Part shown: piece after piece, positions 20,401 through 28,290 of the stretch
Layout: every line of letters starts with the position of its first letter
Position numbering within the stretch: position 1 is the first letter of the stretch
NCBI GenBank assembly: GCA_026260175.1
Contig: JAKCWW010000566.1
Location: forward strand, 25,005-62,673
DNA length: 37,669 nt
Reading direction: 5' to 3'
Source of the DNA: Reticulitermes lucifugus
Lineage: Eukaryota > Arthropoda > Insecta > Blattodea > Rhinotermitidae
The notes under the pieces: generated by a model
The model's input: only the letters and a program-made list of their open reading frames with translations
Database searches by the model: none
Told to the model about the DNA's origin: nothing
Position numbers and translations under genes: made by a program

Positions 20401-23268
20401 AGCACTCTCTTACACTTCTACCTGGAAGATGGAGGCATTATGTTCCCCTGAAACACTGCTGTGTGTCTGCTGAAACAATGTGCCATCACATCACAGAAGA
20501 TGGTAATCATCACTAGTTAACCATTCTTCATTGTCGAGCTATGCAAGTATGTCATGTGTGCTCACCATCAGGCATAGTGTTTTTTAGTCTTTTTTCTCAC
20601 TAATATTTCTATTTCCCTATCTTTAACTTTTGTTTCAGGCACTCATTTTAGCTAAATTGGTTTGGGAACAATTTTGTGATGCTTTCTTTTTTTCTTTTTC
20701 TTTGTATGCTGTAAATACTGTAAAATAAAGATATTAGATAGTAAAAAAAAAATCATGTGTGTTTGGACTGCTGTGTGTAAAATGAATACTTAATGTGTTG
20801 GGTCATTCATCTGAATGTTTACTGTCTGAAAGTACTGAATGCTTTTAAACAAAATTTGCTGTGCTTTGGTCTGCACTCAAACCTGTCACATGAATTTCAT
20901 TTTGATGTATATCATTCTAGTGTAACTTCTGATTTGCATGTAACTTAAATCTAACTCATTAGCTTTCTGAAAACATGGGTCCAAATACATAAAATCGGTT
21001 CACGACATAAATGAAGGCAAGGATCACATTAAAATGGGGCTTAAAGAAGTAGTTTGGGAGGGTGTGGGCAGTATGCATGTGGCAGACAATAGGGACTAGT
21101 GGGTATGCTGTTGTGAACATGATAATGAACCTTTTGGCTCCTTGAAAGGTGAGAAATTTTGTAATGATCTGAGTGACTGTCAGCTTCAAATGGGGGATTA
21201 GTTAGGATGTATAAGATTTATGTAAAACACTGTTTGGTATGGTGATTATCTAATACACCGCAGTAAAGATACCATATGTACCTGAATATAAGAGAGACAC
21301 ATTCCATTTAGGTATTTTTCCAAAAAACTGAAGACTGTGGGGGGGGGGAGGTTGTCTTGTATTTGGGTAAATGTGGTAATTACTGTGTTTATGTAGTGTG
21401 ATTAGCTTTGTAACATAAGATAATATATCTACAGTAAATGAACAGCAAGACCTAAAGTCATATGTTCAGTGGTTTGCATGTTTCAGTGGTTCAGTGACAG
21501 ATTCCTGTCCTTATGAAACAGAAGCCATTACTATGAGAACAATCATAGTGTATCACAGTGCAGGTCAAGTCCAGGATGTCTCTCAAAAATTCTTAGATGT
21601 TAGGTCATTGTGTGTGATTCATGACAAACTGTTTCTAGGGTAATCGAAAGAAGATTTACCAAGTAGCACGTAAGGAACGTATCACCGAACAGACTTACCA
21701 GATGTCTCGCTGGACTCCTGTTATAAAGGACATCATGGAAGAATGTATTGAGGACAAACTTGATCTGAAGCATTTCCCCTTCCTGGCTGGTCGTGCTGCA
21801 TCATCTGGCTACCACGCACCTACAAGGTACACAAAAATAAAAATGCCCACTTAAAACACAAGCAGTATTTGAGTTCATTTGTTTATAAACAGGAACGAAA
21901 AATATCATAGCTGTTATGTATTTGAGTATTTAAAAAAATTATGTGTTGTGGTCTCTCAGATATCATGTTTATTTGAAAAATTTCCTCCTGTTGTTCTCTT
22001 GACTGTCATTGTCATTGTTTTCCTGTGGCAGACATTTCATTTATTAAATGGGATACTTCAGTTAAGGTATAGAATTATCTTAAAAATAACATAATGTCAT
22101 TTTTCTGTACCGTGGAATTTAAAAGTTTTGTCTGTGGGATGTCAGTTGTGGTCTGTGTTAGTGAACAGAAGACCCTAATTAATTATTTTTTTTACATATA
22201 GTGCACGGTATGGCCACTGGCATAAGGACAAAGGACAACAAACTGTGAAGAATGTTCCTCGCATAATTGTGTTTGTGGTTGGGGGAGTGTGTTTTTCGGA
22301 GATACGCTGTGCTTACGAGGTGACCCAAGCTGCAAAGAACTGGGAAGTTATTTGTGGTGAGTCTTGTCTTGTACATACTACAGGTTGTTTTTTTATTTAT
22401 TTTGTAACATTTTAGCACACAATGTGAAATGAAGCCCAAAGCTGGCATTGCAGATAAACACTGAAATCTTTTTGAATGCTGACAGACTTAACTTGCCCAA
22501 AGCCTCACCGTATGTTAGATATTTACAGTGAGATAAGAAGTACTAGTTTTCACACCTTACACTCAGTAATACAGTTAATGTTGAAAGTGGGGAATTTTTG
22601 TCACAGTTGGTTGAAGCACAACATGTAAATTTTGACAATTTCAGTTCACAATTAAATCTTCCAACACCTTCACTCAAAATTATCAGGTTGTAAGCCTTGC
22701 TGAAGAAGGTTTAAGGTAACAAGTTATAATTAGAGTAGGATTTTAATCTAGATTACAGTATTGTTTTTACACTATCTAACTTTGTGGGAGTGTTAAACCA
22801 TTAATTTATCGTGTAATTAAGAGTTTGAAAATACTTCGTCCAAGGTGCTGGAGTGTAATGGCCACTTACAACACGTAACCTGCAAGAAACAACATTTCTG
22901 ATAAAAGTGCATTTTTCAGGAATGTATTTATGCCACTATCTGACAACTGCCTGTACGTAATTTATTTATAACTGTAGCATATGTAATGTTTGGGGAACCT
23001 AGGCATAGGTGTGAAGATGATATTAAAATTGACGTTAGGAACATGGGGTGTGAGAATGTGTAATGTGGAATGTGACTCAGGATGGGTCCAGTCGTAGTGG
23101 ACTCTTGTGAACCCAGGTATTGATCTTTGGTTTTCATAAAGTGCAGGGAATTTATTGACTAGAAAGACCCAGCTCCATGGAGGTTTTTTTGTTGATGTTG
23201 CAGGTTCATCACATATTCTTACACCAGAAGACTTCCTAAGCAATCTACAAAAGCTAAGCAACCAGTAA
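953..23268 (+). CDS. Rop: Rop, Sec1/Munc18 syntaxin-binding protein (complete, spliced)
   Basis: Joined exons 953-980, 4660-4800, 6507-6659, 7777-7880 or 11355-11458, 14486-14634, 17347-17562, 18847-18948, 19186-19393, 20018-20266, 21639-21826, 22202-22356, 23204-23268 give 1758 nt, 585 residues plus stop, close to Drosophila Rop and rat Munc18-1 (about 595). Family knowledge: this soluble arch-shaped protein clamps syntaxin-1 and templates SNARE assembly for synaptic and general exocytosis. Seen in the sequence: start [10 protein letters not shown]34, R39, K46 and E59, which sit at the same numbers as Munc18-1 syntaxin-contact residues; LDRGFD at 232-237; the domain 3a loop [15 protein letters not shown] at 329-343, with P332 matching Munc18-1 P335; YGHWHK in exon 11; C-terminus KLSNQ. 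All introns are GT-AG and in phase. The ATG has a good insect context (CAAAATGGC). Exon 4 exists in two copies. 5' UTR exons and the poly(A) site were not determined. Confidence 0.96.
1390..1592. repeat. Imperfect tandem duplication of a ~100-bp GC-rich unit
   Basis: Unit 1 (about 1390-1494) and unit 2 (about 1495-1592) share the ordered blocks cacg.ctgaacg, gggggagtgg, ggtatagctccac, cattc, ctcggca and cc.ggccgcg. Each unit can form a small GGAG..CTCC hairpin. The function is unknown. The patch is far more GC-rich than the rest of intron 1. Confidence 0.65.
2178..2290. promoter_or_regulatory. CpG-rich patch with a CRE palindrome
   Basis: A local GC/CpG-rich island in AT-rich intron 1. It has a perfect TGACGTCA at 2276-2283 and a half site (TTACGTCA) near 2232-2239. 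TGACGTCA is the CREB/ATF consensus. It may be an intronic enhancer, or simply a repeat fragment. Confidence 0.25.
2425..3312 (-). mobile_element. LINE 3' fragment with (ATGT)n tail
   Basis: The minus-strand frame 2725-3312 encodes 195 residues of the C-terminal region of a non-[48 protein letters not shown], and [18 protein letters not shown]. It is followed by a 3' UTR (2461-2724) and a tetranucleotide tail (CATA repeats on +, 2427-2462). It is 5'-truncated. A Jockey/CR1-type lineage is likely but not proven. Confidence 0.8.
2427..2462. repeat. (CATA)n microsatellite
   Basis: About nine ACAT/CATA units. It lies exactly at the 3' end of the minus-strand LINE, so it is probably that element's terminal tail. 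Confidence 0.9.
4660..4800 (+). CDS. Rop: Rop exon 2
   Basis: Residues 10-56, with the domain 1 core [13 protein letters not shown] and CCKMHD. It contains D34, R39 and K46, equivalent to Munc18-1 residues that hold closed syntaxin. Acceptor tttttacag, donor a|gtaagt, phase 1 on both sides. Confidence 0.96.
4801..6506 (+). other. Rop intron 2
   Basis: Holds a TIR element at 5206-5657. The remainder (4801-5205, 5658-6506) shows no recognisable gene. Confidence 0.75.
5206..5657. mobile_element. MITE-like element with ~17-bp imperfect terminal inverted repeats
   Basis: The left end AGGGTTACCATATGTCC and the inverted right end AGGGCTAACATATGTCC match at 15 of 17 bases. The interior carries related AGAGGGCAT and GGACATAT words near both ends, and no coding capacity. 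Probably a non-autonomous DNA transposon; family not identified. Confidence 0.55.
6507..6659 (+). CDS. Rop: Rop exon 3
   Basis: Residues 57-107, including [20 protein letters not shown] and the strand AAHVYFTE. E59 is retained. Acceptor tctgcag, donor g|gtaaat, phase 1 out. It splices equally well to exon 4a or exon 4b. Confidence 0.96.
6660..7776 (+). other. Rop intron 3
   Basis: Contains the palindromic insert 6686-6879. A low-complexity patch (GGATG/GAATGAAT/GAATT words) lies at about 6898-6980. Nothing is recognised in 7100-7776. Confidence 0.75.
6686..6879. mobile_element. Hairpin insertion flanked by 12-bp target-site duplication
   Basis: Direct repeats TATTTATAACTT at 6674-6685 and 6880-6891 flank a 194-bp insert. 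Nearly all of it is a near-perfect inverted repeat: arms 6714-6785 and 6810-6882 differ by one A in an A run. The head CATATTGTTTTCACCGTGCATC matches the head of the hammerhead element at 36618, and the arm motif TTGTGCATCTAGTTGG matches that family's tail. It lacks the ribozyme core. Confidence 0.8.
7777..7880 (+). CDS. Rop: Rop exon 4a (alternative, mutually exclusive with 4b)
   Basis: 104 nt, residues 108-142, reading [17 protein letters not shown] then [18 protein letters not shown]. Acceptor tttttacag, donor cag|gtaaaa. It holds the equivalents of the Munc18-1 N-peptide pocket residues: F114, I126, L129 and E131. It is 23/35 identical to exon 4b. It departs from the canonical FLPYE, having FIAYE, so 4b is closer to the family norm. 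An open frame, intact splice sites and mostly conservative differences argue that it is functional. Which tissue or stage uses it cannot be read from DNA. Confidence 0.9.
10908..11043 (-). mobile_element. Penelope-like/hammerhead element terminus
   Basis: Begins with the shared head TATATTATTTTCACCGTGCAT, followed by the inverted tail motif CCAACTAAATGCACATTC and AATGTCACTATT. It ends in a minus-strand hammerhead core. The order head - inverted tail - inverted core matches the left arm of the 15637-16903 element. The right boundary is not found. Confidence 0.55.
11000..11043 (-). ncRNA. Hammerhead-ribozyme-like motif HHR1
   Basis: Minus strand: CCCC, CTGATGA, T, stem II GGTCC-GTGAA-GGACT, GAAA, palindromic stem III ACATATGT, A at the cleavage position, then GGGG pairing with the leading CCCC. 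All conserved boxes are present. The one deviation is an unpaired T between CTGATGA and stem II. Antisense to Rop. Confidence 0.55.
11355..11458 (+). CDS. Rop: Rop exon 4b (alternative, mutually exclusive with 4a)
   Basis: 104 nt, residues 108-142, reading [18 protein letters not shown] then [17 protein letters not shown]. This is the canonical-looking version; I recall Drosophila Rop and vertebrate Munc18-1 as having the same FLPYE stretch. Acceptor ttttaacag, donor cag|gtttgt, which is weaker than the gtaaaa of exon 4a. If it is read after exon 4a, the frame shifts and reaches TGA inside this exon. Confidence 0.93.
12173..13108 (+). mobile_element. Mariner-like transposon relic
   Basis: Terminal inverted repeats TGAAGGTGTATCCAGAACTT at 12173 and the complement of CTTCTGGATACACCTTCA ending at 13108. 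TA lies on the left flank (CA on the right, probably a mutated TA). The interior keeps transposase pieces: [11 protein letters not shown] near the N-terminus and, near 12814-12875, [16 protein letters not shown] with the third catalytic D, then a Q..FQQWQK.W tail. Stops and frameshifts are present, and at 936 bp it is shorter than the usual 1.3 kb, so it is internally deleted. Confidence 0.85.
12814..13026 (+). pseudogene. Mariner transposase C-terminal remnant
   Basis: The + strand reads [20 protein letters not shown], then a stop, [28 protein letters not shown] and RDCCEGD. This fits the D34D-type transposase C-terminus. It is interrupted by stop codons and therefore not functional. Confidence 0.8.
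14486..14634 (+). CDS. Rop: Rop exon 5
   Basis: Residues 143-191 plus two bases of S192: [18 protein letters not shown], then [21 protein letters not shown]. This is the start of domain 2. Acceptor tatttgcag, donor ag|gtcagc, phase 2 out. Joining exon 3 directly to it would hit TAG within the exon. Confidence 0.96.
15500..15540 (+). ncRNA. Degenerate hammerhead-like motif HHR4
   Basis: GTGAAGA (one change, C3 to G, from CTGANGA), T, perfect stem II GGTTTG-ATGA-CAAACC, then GAAAC. It has the same layout as the better copies, including the extra T. Stem I and stem III are not evident, so it is presumably inactive. Confidence 0.3.
15716..15756 (-). ncRNA. Hammerhead-like motif HHR2-left (mutated)
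   Basis: Minus strand: CCGATGA (U4 to C relative to CTGATGA), A, stem II GATCCC-AACAA-GGGATC, GAAA, stem III ACATGT, C, GGG. It is the mirror copy of the right-arm motif. The U4 change should cripple cleavage. Confidence 0.45.
15865..15928. repeat. Start of a 42-bp tandem repeat running into the gap
   Basis: The 20-mer ACATGTAAACAGTCAATTTC occurs at 15867-15886 and again at 15909-15928, where the N run begins. The period is 42 bp. A longer array probably continues inside the gap. Confidence 0.6.
15929..16711. other. Assembly gap (783 N)
   Basis: Unsequenced. It sits between the arms of an inverted repeat and begins inside a tandem repeat, both of which commonly break assemblies. The true length is unknown. 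Confidence 0.99.
16754..16796 (+). ncRNA. Hammerhead-like motif HHR2-right
   Basis: TCC, CTGATGA, T, perfect 6-bp stem II GATCCC-AACAA-GGGATC, GAAA, palindromic stem III ACATGT, C at the cleavage position, then GGG pairing with the preceding TCC. It lies in sense orientation inside a Rop intron. The unpaired T before stem II is the only departure from the consensus. Confidence 0.55.
17347..17562 (+). CDS. Rop: Rop exon 6
   Basis: Residues 192-263, with [18 protein letters not shown], the strongly conserved LDRGFD at 232-237, and [16 protein letters not shown]. Acceptor tttcttgcag, donor aa|gtaagt. Confidence 0.97.
17860..18615 (+). mobile_element. LINE reverse transcriptase relic, 3' half
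   Basis: Translated pieces in shifting frames: [13 protein letters not shown] (RT box with C in place of Y in YADD), [15 protein letters not shown], then [20 protein letters not shown] (after RNLKI) at 18196-18261, and [23 protein letters not shown] at about 18440-18510, with a tail like WALVNTVMN. Stops and frameshifts show it is dead. It lies within Rop intron 6 in sense orientation. Confidence 0.85.
18847..18948 (+). CDS. Rop: Rop exon 7
   Basis: Residues 264-297, including [20 protein letters not shown]. This is the start of domain 3. Acceptor tattgttcag, donor ca|gtaagt, phase 2 on both sides. Confidence 0.96.
19186..19393 (+). CDS. Rop: Rop exon 8 (domain 3a)
   Basis: Residues 298-367, with [19 protein letters not shown] and [15 protein letters not shown], the domain 3a helical hairpin that contacts SNARE helices. 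Donor cag|gtaagg. The acceptor ttccgtatag has a poor pyrimidine tract because a GATGATGGTGATGGAGG purine-rich run lies just upstream. Confidence 0.96.
19394..20017 (+). other. Rop intron 8
   Basis: AT-rich. I see no repeat family, ORF or motif in it worth naming. Confidence 0.7.
20018..20266 (+). CDS. Rop: Rop exon 9
   Basis: Residues 368-450, [20 protein letters not shown] through [20 protein letters not shown] to VVVD. Phase 0 on both sides. Acceptor taacacag, donor gac|gtaagt. Confidence 0.96.
20346..20474. repeat. Imperfect inverted repeat (hairpin), arms ~55 bp
   Basis: Left arm 20346-20400 and right arm 20414-20474 are complementary through CAGTGTTT, GGAACATA, TGCCTCCATCTT and AGGTAGAAG, with a 13-nt loop and several mismatches. 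Probably the remains of a foldback/MITE-type repeat. Confidence 0.7.
20723..20751 (+). other. AATAAA followed by A-run: retroposed 3' end or intronic poly(A) site
   Basis: AATAAA at 20723-20728 is followed about 14 nt later by a run of ten A (20742-20751). This pattern marks the tail of an inserted cDNA. Alternatively it is a cryptic intronic poly(A) signal beside a chance A run. Confidence 0.35.
21005..21155 (+). mobile_element. LINE 3'-end relic
   Basis: The + strand reads like [25 protein letters not shown][15 protein letters not shown]. This is the same C-terminal segment (DNIKMDL..W..D...A..R..W...V...MN) as the LINE relic in intron 6. Confidence 0.6.
21639..21826 (+). CDS. Rop: Rop exon 10
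   Basis: Residues 451-512, [18 protein letters not shown], then [20 protein letters not shown] and [14 protein letters not shown]. Acceptor gtttctag, donor ag|gtacac. Confidence 0.96.
21827..22201 (+). other. Rop intron 10
   Basis: 375 nt, AT-rich; nothing recognised. Confidence 0.8.
22202..22356 (+). CDS. Rop: Rop exon 11
   Basis: Residues 513-564, [18 protein letters not shown], then [20 protein letters not shown] and NWEVIC. This is the last strand-helix part of domain 2. Acceptor tacatatag, donor g|gtgagt. Confidence 0.96.
22357..23203 (+). other. Rop intron 11
   Basis: Nothing is recognised before about 22985; from there to the exon 12 acceptor it is mainly LINE-tail relic. Confidence 0.7.
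22985..23190 (+). mobile_element. LINE 3'-end relic next to the last Rop exon
   Basis: GGGAACCTAGGCATAGG and GAAGATGATATTAAAATTGA align with the intron 6 LINE block GGAAGGCTTAGACATAG and GAGGATAATATTAAGATGGA. Downstream text (CATAAAGTGCAGGGAATTTA, then CTCCATGGAGG) fits the tail beyond that block. It ends about 12 nt before the exon 12 splice acceptor. Confidence 0.6.
23204..23268 (+). CDS. Rop: Rop exon 12 (C-terminus and stop)
   Basis: Residues 565-585, [20 protein letters not shown] followed by TAA, matching the usual SM-protein C-terminal HIL.P..FL.DL. Acceptor gttgatgttgcag. LINE-derived sequence ends just upstream of this acceptor. Confidence 0.93.
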
Positions 23269-23980
23269 GGATAACGTCTTAATGAGCAGACTGGCCTAAC
23301 ATTGTCCCCACTGTGGGACTGTTCATGTATGACTGAAGAGACAAACACATAAATTTGAATGGAAAGTGCCGGAAGTAGGAAGTGAGCATTTCTGTTTCCA
23401 CCCAGTTATATGGAAAGATTAATCCTAGTAATGTCATATGTTAGGTGTTCTTGAAGCACAACTGTAACTAATGACTGAACCTCAACATTCTGTTGTACTG
23501 CAGTGATATATTTATTTTGGCTTGTCTGTAAATTACACTGGTGAATATTAACCATATAACAGTTTGTGAAAATGTGTTAAGGCATGCATTGGGGTTCAGT
23601 TCTCTGTTTTTGTACAGTTCTGAGAGAAAATGTTTCTGTAGCAGAAATTATTTTGCTGCTTAAAAGTATAACATAATGATACATGAGTTTGTTGTATCCA
23701 TGAGAAAATAATTATCTTTTGTTGAAAGCCACTGGAAAGTTCATTTTACAGAAATGAGTACTCATAAAAGTTGAAATGGAGATTAAATCATACATCAGTA
23801 TTATAAGCCAATGAGTCAACATAAGCTGTTTATTAATTAATGTATTGAACCATAAAGAATATAAATAAGTTATTTGAACTTTGTGAATGCCACCACATTC
23901 TGAAGCATTCACAATGTGTATATGGCGAAGCAGATACAATGTTATTATTTCATAGTACCTGTCAATACACTGGATCTTCC

Positions 23981-24260
23981 GTAGCCAGGATAATGTAGTC
24001 GGTATAGTGACTAGGCTACAGGTTGGTCATCCAGGGGATTATGGTTCAATTTCTGGCAGGGGCAGGAGCACCCAGACTGGCTGTGAGGCCCACCCAGCCT
24101 CCTGTTGAGTGGGTACTGGGTGCTCTTCCCCGGTCATAAAGTGGTCACGGCTTGAAGCTGACAACTGTCCCCAATCTAGTGTGAAGGTTAAGAATGATTG
24201 GAACTGTATCTCTGCTCATATGCTTCATGGTGTGTAGAGGGACAGCTTTACCTTTACCTT
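23981..24260 (+). mobile_element. tRNA-derived SINE with TTTACC tail
   Basis: The head resembles a Pol III promoter: a box A-like TAGTCGGTATAGTGACTAGG at 23997-24016 and a box B-like GGTTCAATTTC at 24043. A body with GGTCATAAAGTGGTCACGGC follows. It ends in TTTACCTTTACCTT. The 3' part recurs at 33536-33647. Confidence 0.65.
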
Positions 24261-24282
24261 GTATTTGTGTTATATGTGTGGA

Positions 24283-24288
24283 AATAAA
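24283..24288 (+). terminator. Candidate poly(A) signal AATAAA (Rop)
   Basis: The first AATAAA I noted downstream of the Rop stop, about 1 kb after it and just past the SINE. Which signal is used cannot be told from DNA. Confidence 0.25.
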
Positions 24289-24406
24289 TTTAAAAACAGG
24301 CATAACATTTTGCAATAAGTTCTGTCATGTAACATGTTTTATATGTTAAGGCTGCCTGATTTAAGGTGCCCTCATCCTGAACCACTGTGCTTGCTTGTAT
24401 TATAAA

Positions 24407-24412
24407 AATAAA
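24407..24412 (+). terminator. Candidate poly(A) signal AATAAA with GT-rich downstream
   Basis: AATAAA is followed within 30 nt by TGTTTTGG and, further on, TTTTGTGTGTC, a suitable GU-rich downstream element. A plausible Rop 3' end. Confidence 0.3.
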
Positions 24413-24668
24413 TGTTTTGGTTAGGAATGCTGTAGAGTATTTTGTGTGTCATTTTTGTAAAGAATTTTCTCTCTGGGTGGATGATAGGAAATGACCACTT
24501 GCTATTTCAACTGTAGACTTCACATTTATTTTTTCCTGTTAAATTATACAATATAGTTGTATTTCGTGACCAGAGTCTAAGCCATAGATTGAGGAGAAAT
24601 GTAGTCCAGACTTTAGCTTTTGGTATGGCCCAAATATAAACAAGTTAAAGATGTAGACTATCTCATTA

Positions 24669-24884
24669 TATGTGGGTGAGGCAGAAAGTTTCCGGAAGGA
24701 ATTGTTTTAAAAGGATACAATATTATTTGATTCTGTACAGTAGCATAATTTTTCCACATAATTGCCCTTAGTTCAATGCACTTAGTGCACCACGCCACAA
24801 GTACCAGCATGCACAATGAGCAGTATAGCCAACACAACAAAATTTAAAGACACCATTGCAGATACTTTCTGACCCTCCCACATA
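24669..24884. mobile_element. Short mariner/MITE-like element with TA target duplication
   Basis: Ends TGTGGGTGAGGCAGAAAGTT and the complement TGTGGGAGGGTCAGAAAGTA are inverted copies (17 of 20), each flanked by TA. At about 215 bp with no transposase, it is a non-autonomous Tc1/mariner derivative. Confidence 0.65.
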
Positions 24885-27505
24885 ACATGGTGTAGACTTT
24901 GTTATTGTAGCAGACCTGACAGTAAGTCCACATGTTCAGAAGACCATACTTTGGACATAATGGCACAGCACTCGGTAAACCAGACATTTGATCAAGTCAT
25001 ACAGATTGAGAAATGGACATTTAAATTATTTTAAAATGCTCAGGATTCCCATTTTGGAACACCAGAACAGCAGACTCGCTTGCTTTTAATGGGTATGCTG
25101 GATGATATTCGTGTGTGAAAATTTACTAGGATTATATCCCACATGTGTAAAGATTTGTTATAAATGAATGTTATGTTTGATATGGATGAGTTATATTGTT
25201 AACATATGAATGTGAACTGTCATGCTAGTTTCCAAATTCTGTGAACTCTGTATCTGTTTTAGAACTTCTGCATTATTACAGTTTAAGTCTGAAAATTTTG
25301 GCAGTAATTCCAGACATTTTCAGGTGTGTTGAGGAGGGGCATATCTGTCTATGATAGGGGCCTTGGGGGGTTTGGTACTTCCATGAATGGAGTGTCTATT
25401 GTTCTTTGAATTTGTTGGTACTGTTAGGAAGATAATAGTAATACTGGTGTAAAAAGTATAGTTCTATTTTGGTTAAGGAGATGAAAGCAGTGAATCAATG
25501 TCTATTGTTACTTTTCATGCAAGTTAAAAAGACTTGTATTGTGACTTCATTTGTTGGGGGGTGGGGGGGTTCTGTATTTATTATTATATGTCTTGTTTTT
25601 ATGGCTGGATATTAAAATTGTAGTATATGCACATGCAATTTTACATGTAAGTATTCATACACCTGGTATATTGGACAGTCTTTAATTGCCCAATTTATAG
25701 TGTTGCTGCATTTTTTCTGTTGAGTGTCTTCAGTGCAATTCGCATAGCAAGGTTATTAGAGGTAAAAACTCTGTAAAACAGTGACAGCATTTGTCACTAT
25801 TAATGAAAGGTTAAAAAGTAAACAAAAAGTAGGACGTGTTTTGCCAATATTGCCTGTGTTAACAACATTACAAATCCGGTCTGTATTGCCTGAGTTTGAA
25901 CCACTACAAATTACTTTGTAGCAGGTCTTTGTGAAGTTTAAAATAATTCGTATTACAGTTGACCTTTATTGATTGTTCTCCTTCATGTAGTGTTTCATTT
26001 TGGCTATCCATCTTTCTCTATTCCTCTGTCATTATTCAAATCCCCTTGGACCCAAAGAGACTATGACACTGTGGAGTTGTAGCATTTTTATCCATCACAT
26101 CAAAAGTCCTGTCCTGATTTTGAGGAAGAAAATTTATTATTAAAGAATTCTTCTTATGTGTTGATAAATTTGGTATTATAGAGTATATCGGGAAATTCCT
26201 AATTATTTGTGACAACACTGTACGAAAGGACTACAGTTACAAACAGACAGACTCATTAAGTAGAAAAATGAAGAGGTAAATAACTCAGTTTGGTAATACC
26301 TTATATGATGCACATACATGTACATACATGTATGTGAAATCCCTATTTAAATTTTCTCATGTAACATTCACATTTCATGTGAGATTTTCATACTGCCATA
26401 GCTGATTTGCGTTGGTTTTAAATGTCCTGTGCTTAAGGTTATATCAAGTCCAGATTTCACTGAATACAACAAAAGAATACTAGAAGAATTATATCATTTT
26501 TTGGTAAGGTATGTAAATAACAGTCTGAAAGAGAGCTGTGTAGAATATTATTAAAAACTGATTTAAAAAGTAACATGAGTACTGTAATCAATTATACACT
26601 TTGTGTAGCAAATTATACCACTTAAAATAATGATTATTTGTATGTCTTCAGTTTGATTTTGACTGTTGAGGCACCAGGGCCATTTTATTTTTCTTTTTGG
26701 CCATAACTGTGGAGGTGGGGCAAAGAATATTCTCATTTATCAAAATATATCCTGGAATCAATACATAAGTGACTACACATTTCTCTATATTAATATTTGG
26801 TTAACATAAACCAAAATCATTTTCTCGTTGTTTGTTTATTTGGTAACAATATTACAGTAACTACTTGCTATATGTTCATGTGAGAGAACTCTCTCACATT
26901 TCCTACTGTAATTAGAGAATCTGTACTTGATGGGCTGATTTTTAATTCAAAACTGTGACTAATTCACATGGTCTTGCATGATCTTGTGTAGATGATGGAA
27001 ACTGTTAAGAATCTTGCATCATGAGTTACTTAATGACAGAAATGTAATATATGTTACTCAAGTTATTGTGATGTAAAGGATTCTGTCTGTCTTGACATAA
27101 GCTGGTAATTTTGGTTTTTGTATTTGGGCATGTATTTGTTGTAAGACTTACAGTTTTATTTTAATTTATATGTTTTGTCCTATGATTATTATTTCATGAA
27201 AACAGTTTAATGGTTTGTATATAAGTTAATAGATTATTAAGCACTGTATAAAATTTGAATGAAATGAATCAGTATAGTAAACAAATTTGGTAAGGCAGAA
27301 TTTAAAATGTTGGTTTGTGGTGGTCAGAAAGCAAGAAACGTTATTCTATTTTTTGTATTGTGATTGTTGGTTAATTTAAGACTAATATCTAGTCATTCCA
27401 TTTGTAATGTGGTATGCAGTTTTATTGAGAGCAGACTAATCTGTAAACTTGGAGAATCTATGTGTGTTTGCTATTTTAAAAGTTGAATAGAAAGTATGAA
27501 GAATA

Positions 27506-28290
27506 TGTGCCGTGCTGAAGTGTAGAGATTCCAAGGAGATCCGCCGGACTATACCTACCACCCTTGACCTACTTCTAGTTGGACTGTTCCTTTCTTTCCT
27601 TTCCTCCCCTCCCCTACCTTCACTTTTGGTAGGCAACCCGAGTTTACCTGGATAGCTGTGGATATTTCTTGACCACTCAACAACCTGGCTCGGAGGAATG
27701 AACAACCAATTCCGGTTTCGGTCTTCTCATCAAAATTCTGTTTCAGCAAGATATTGTTGGGAGTCCTTGGTAGTGCCTAGGTCTGGATGTGTTTCCTGTA
27801 CAGACATGGCCCTACCAAGTGTTCGAGAGCGGTGTAGAGCTACTCTGGTAATAAGGCATCGAGATTGGTTTACGTATTTGATGTTGTATGTTGTGTACTA
27901 CAAAAGCTGTAAGTACGGATTTGGTGTTTTCAAATTGTTATAAATAAATGGTTACGTTTGATCTGATGTTTTTTTTTAGTATTCATGCTGGGTGGTCCAC
28001 CAGCTATACTGATCCACGGGCTGTAGAGTACTGAGTGGTGGCCCTTAATTGAAATAGTGCCACAAATTTTGGTGCCATTTCAATTCCGTTGATATTTTGT
28101 TGAATGTTTGCTTATGACCAGGTTGTTGAGTGGTCAAGAAATATCCACAGCTATCCAGGGAAACTCGGGTTGCGTACCAAAAGTGAAGGTAGGGGAGGAA
28201 AGGAAGGAACAGTCCAGCTAGAAGTAGGTCAAGGGTGGTAGGTATAGTCCGGCGGATCTCCTTGGAATCTCGAGACTTTAGCACGGCACA
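27506..28290. mobile_element. Large inverted-repeat (foldback-like) element
   Basis: Left arm 27506-27688 and right arm 28118-28290 are complementary through GTGCCGTGCT, GAGATTCCAAGGAGATCCGC, CCACCCTTGACCTACTTCTA and TGGATAGCTGTGGATATTTC. They differ by a few substitutions and a 10-bp TTTCCT/CCCCT length change. The 430-bp interior has no convincing ORF. No clear target duplication was found. Confidence 0.8.

Larger units (their letters stand above)
20267..21638 (+). other. Rop intron 9
   Basis: Contains an imperfect hairpin at 20346-20474, an AATAAA plus A-run at 20723-20751, a LINE tail relic near 21010-21150 and a G run near 21341-21350. Confidence 0.75.

Noticed and set aside
27698-27943. 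Open frame inside the 27506-28290 inverted-repeat element
   Set aside because: Lies partly in an arm and has no domain; treated as repeat sequence rather than a gene.
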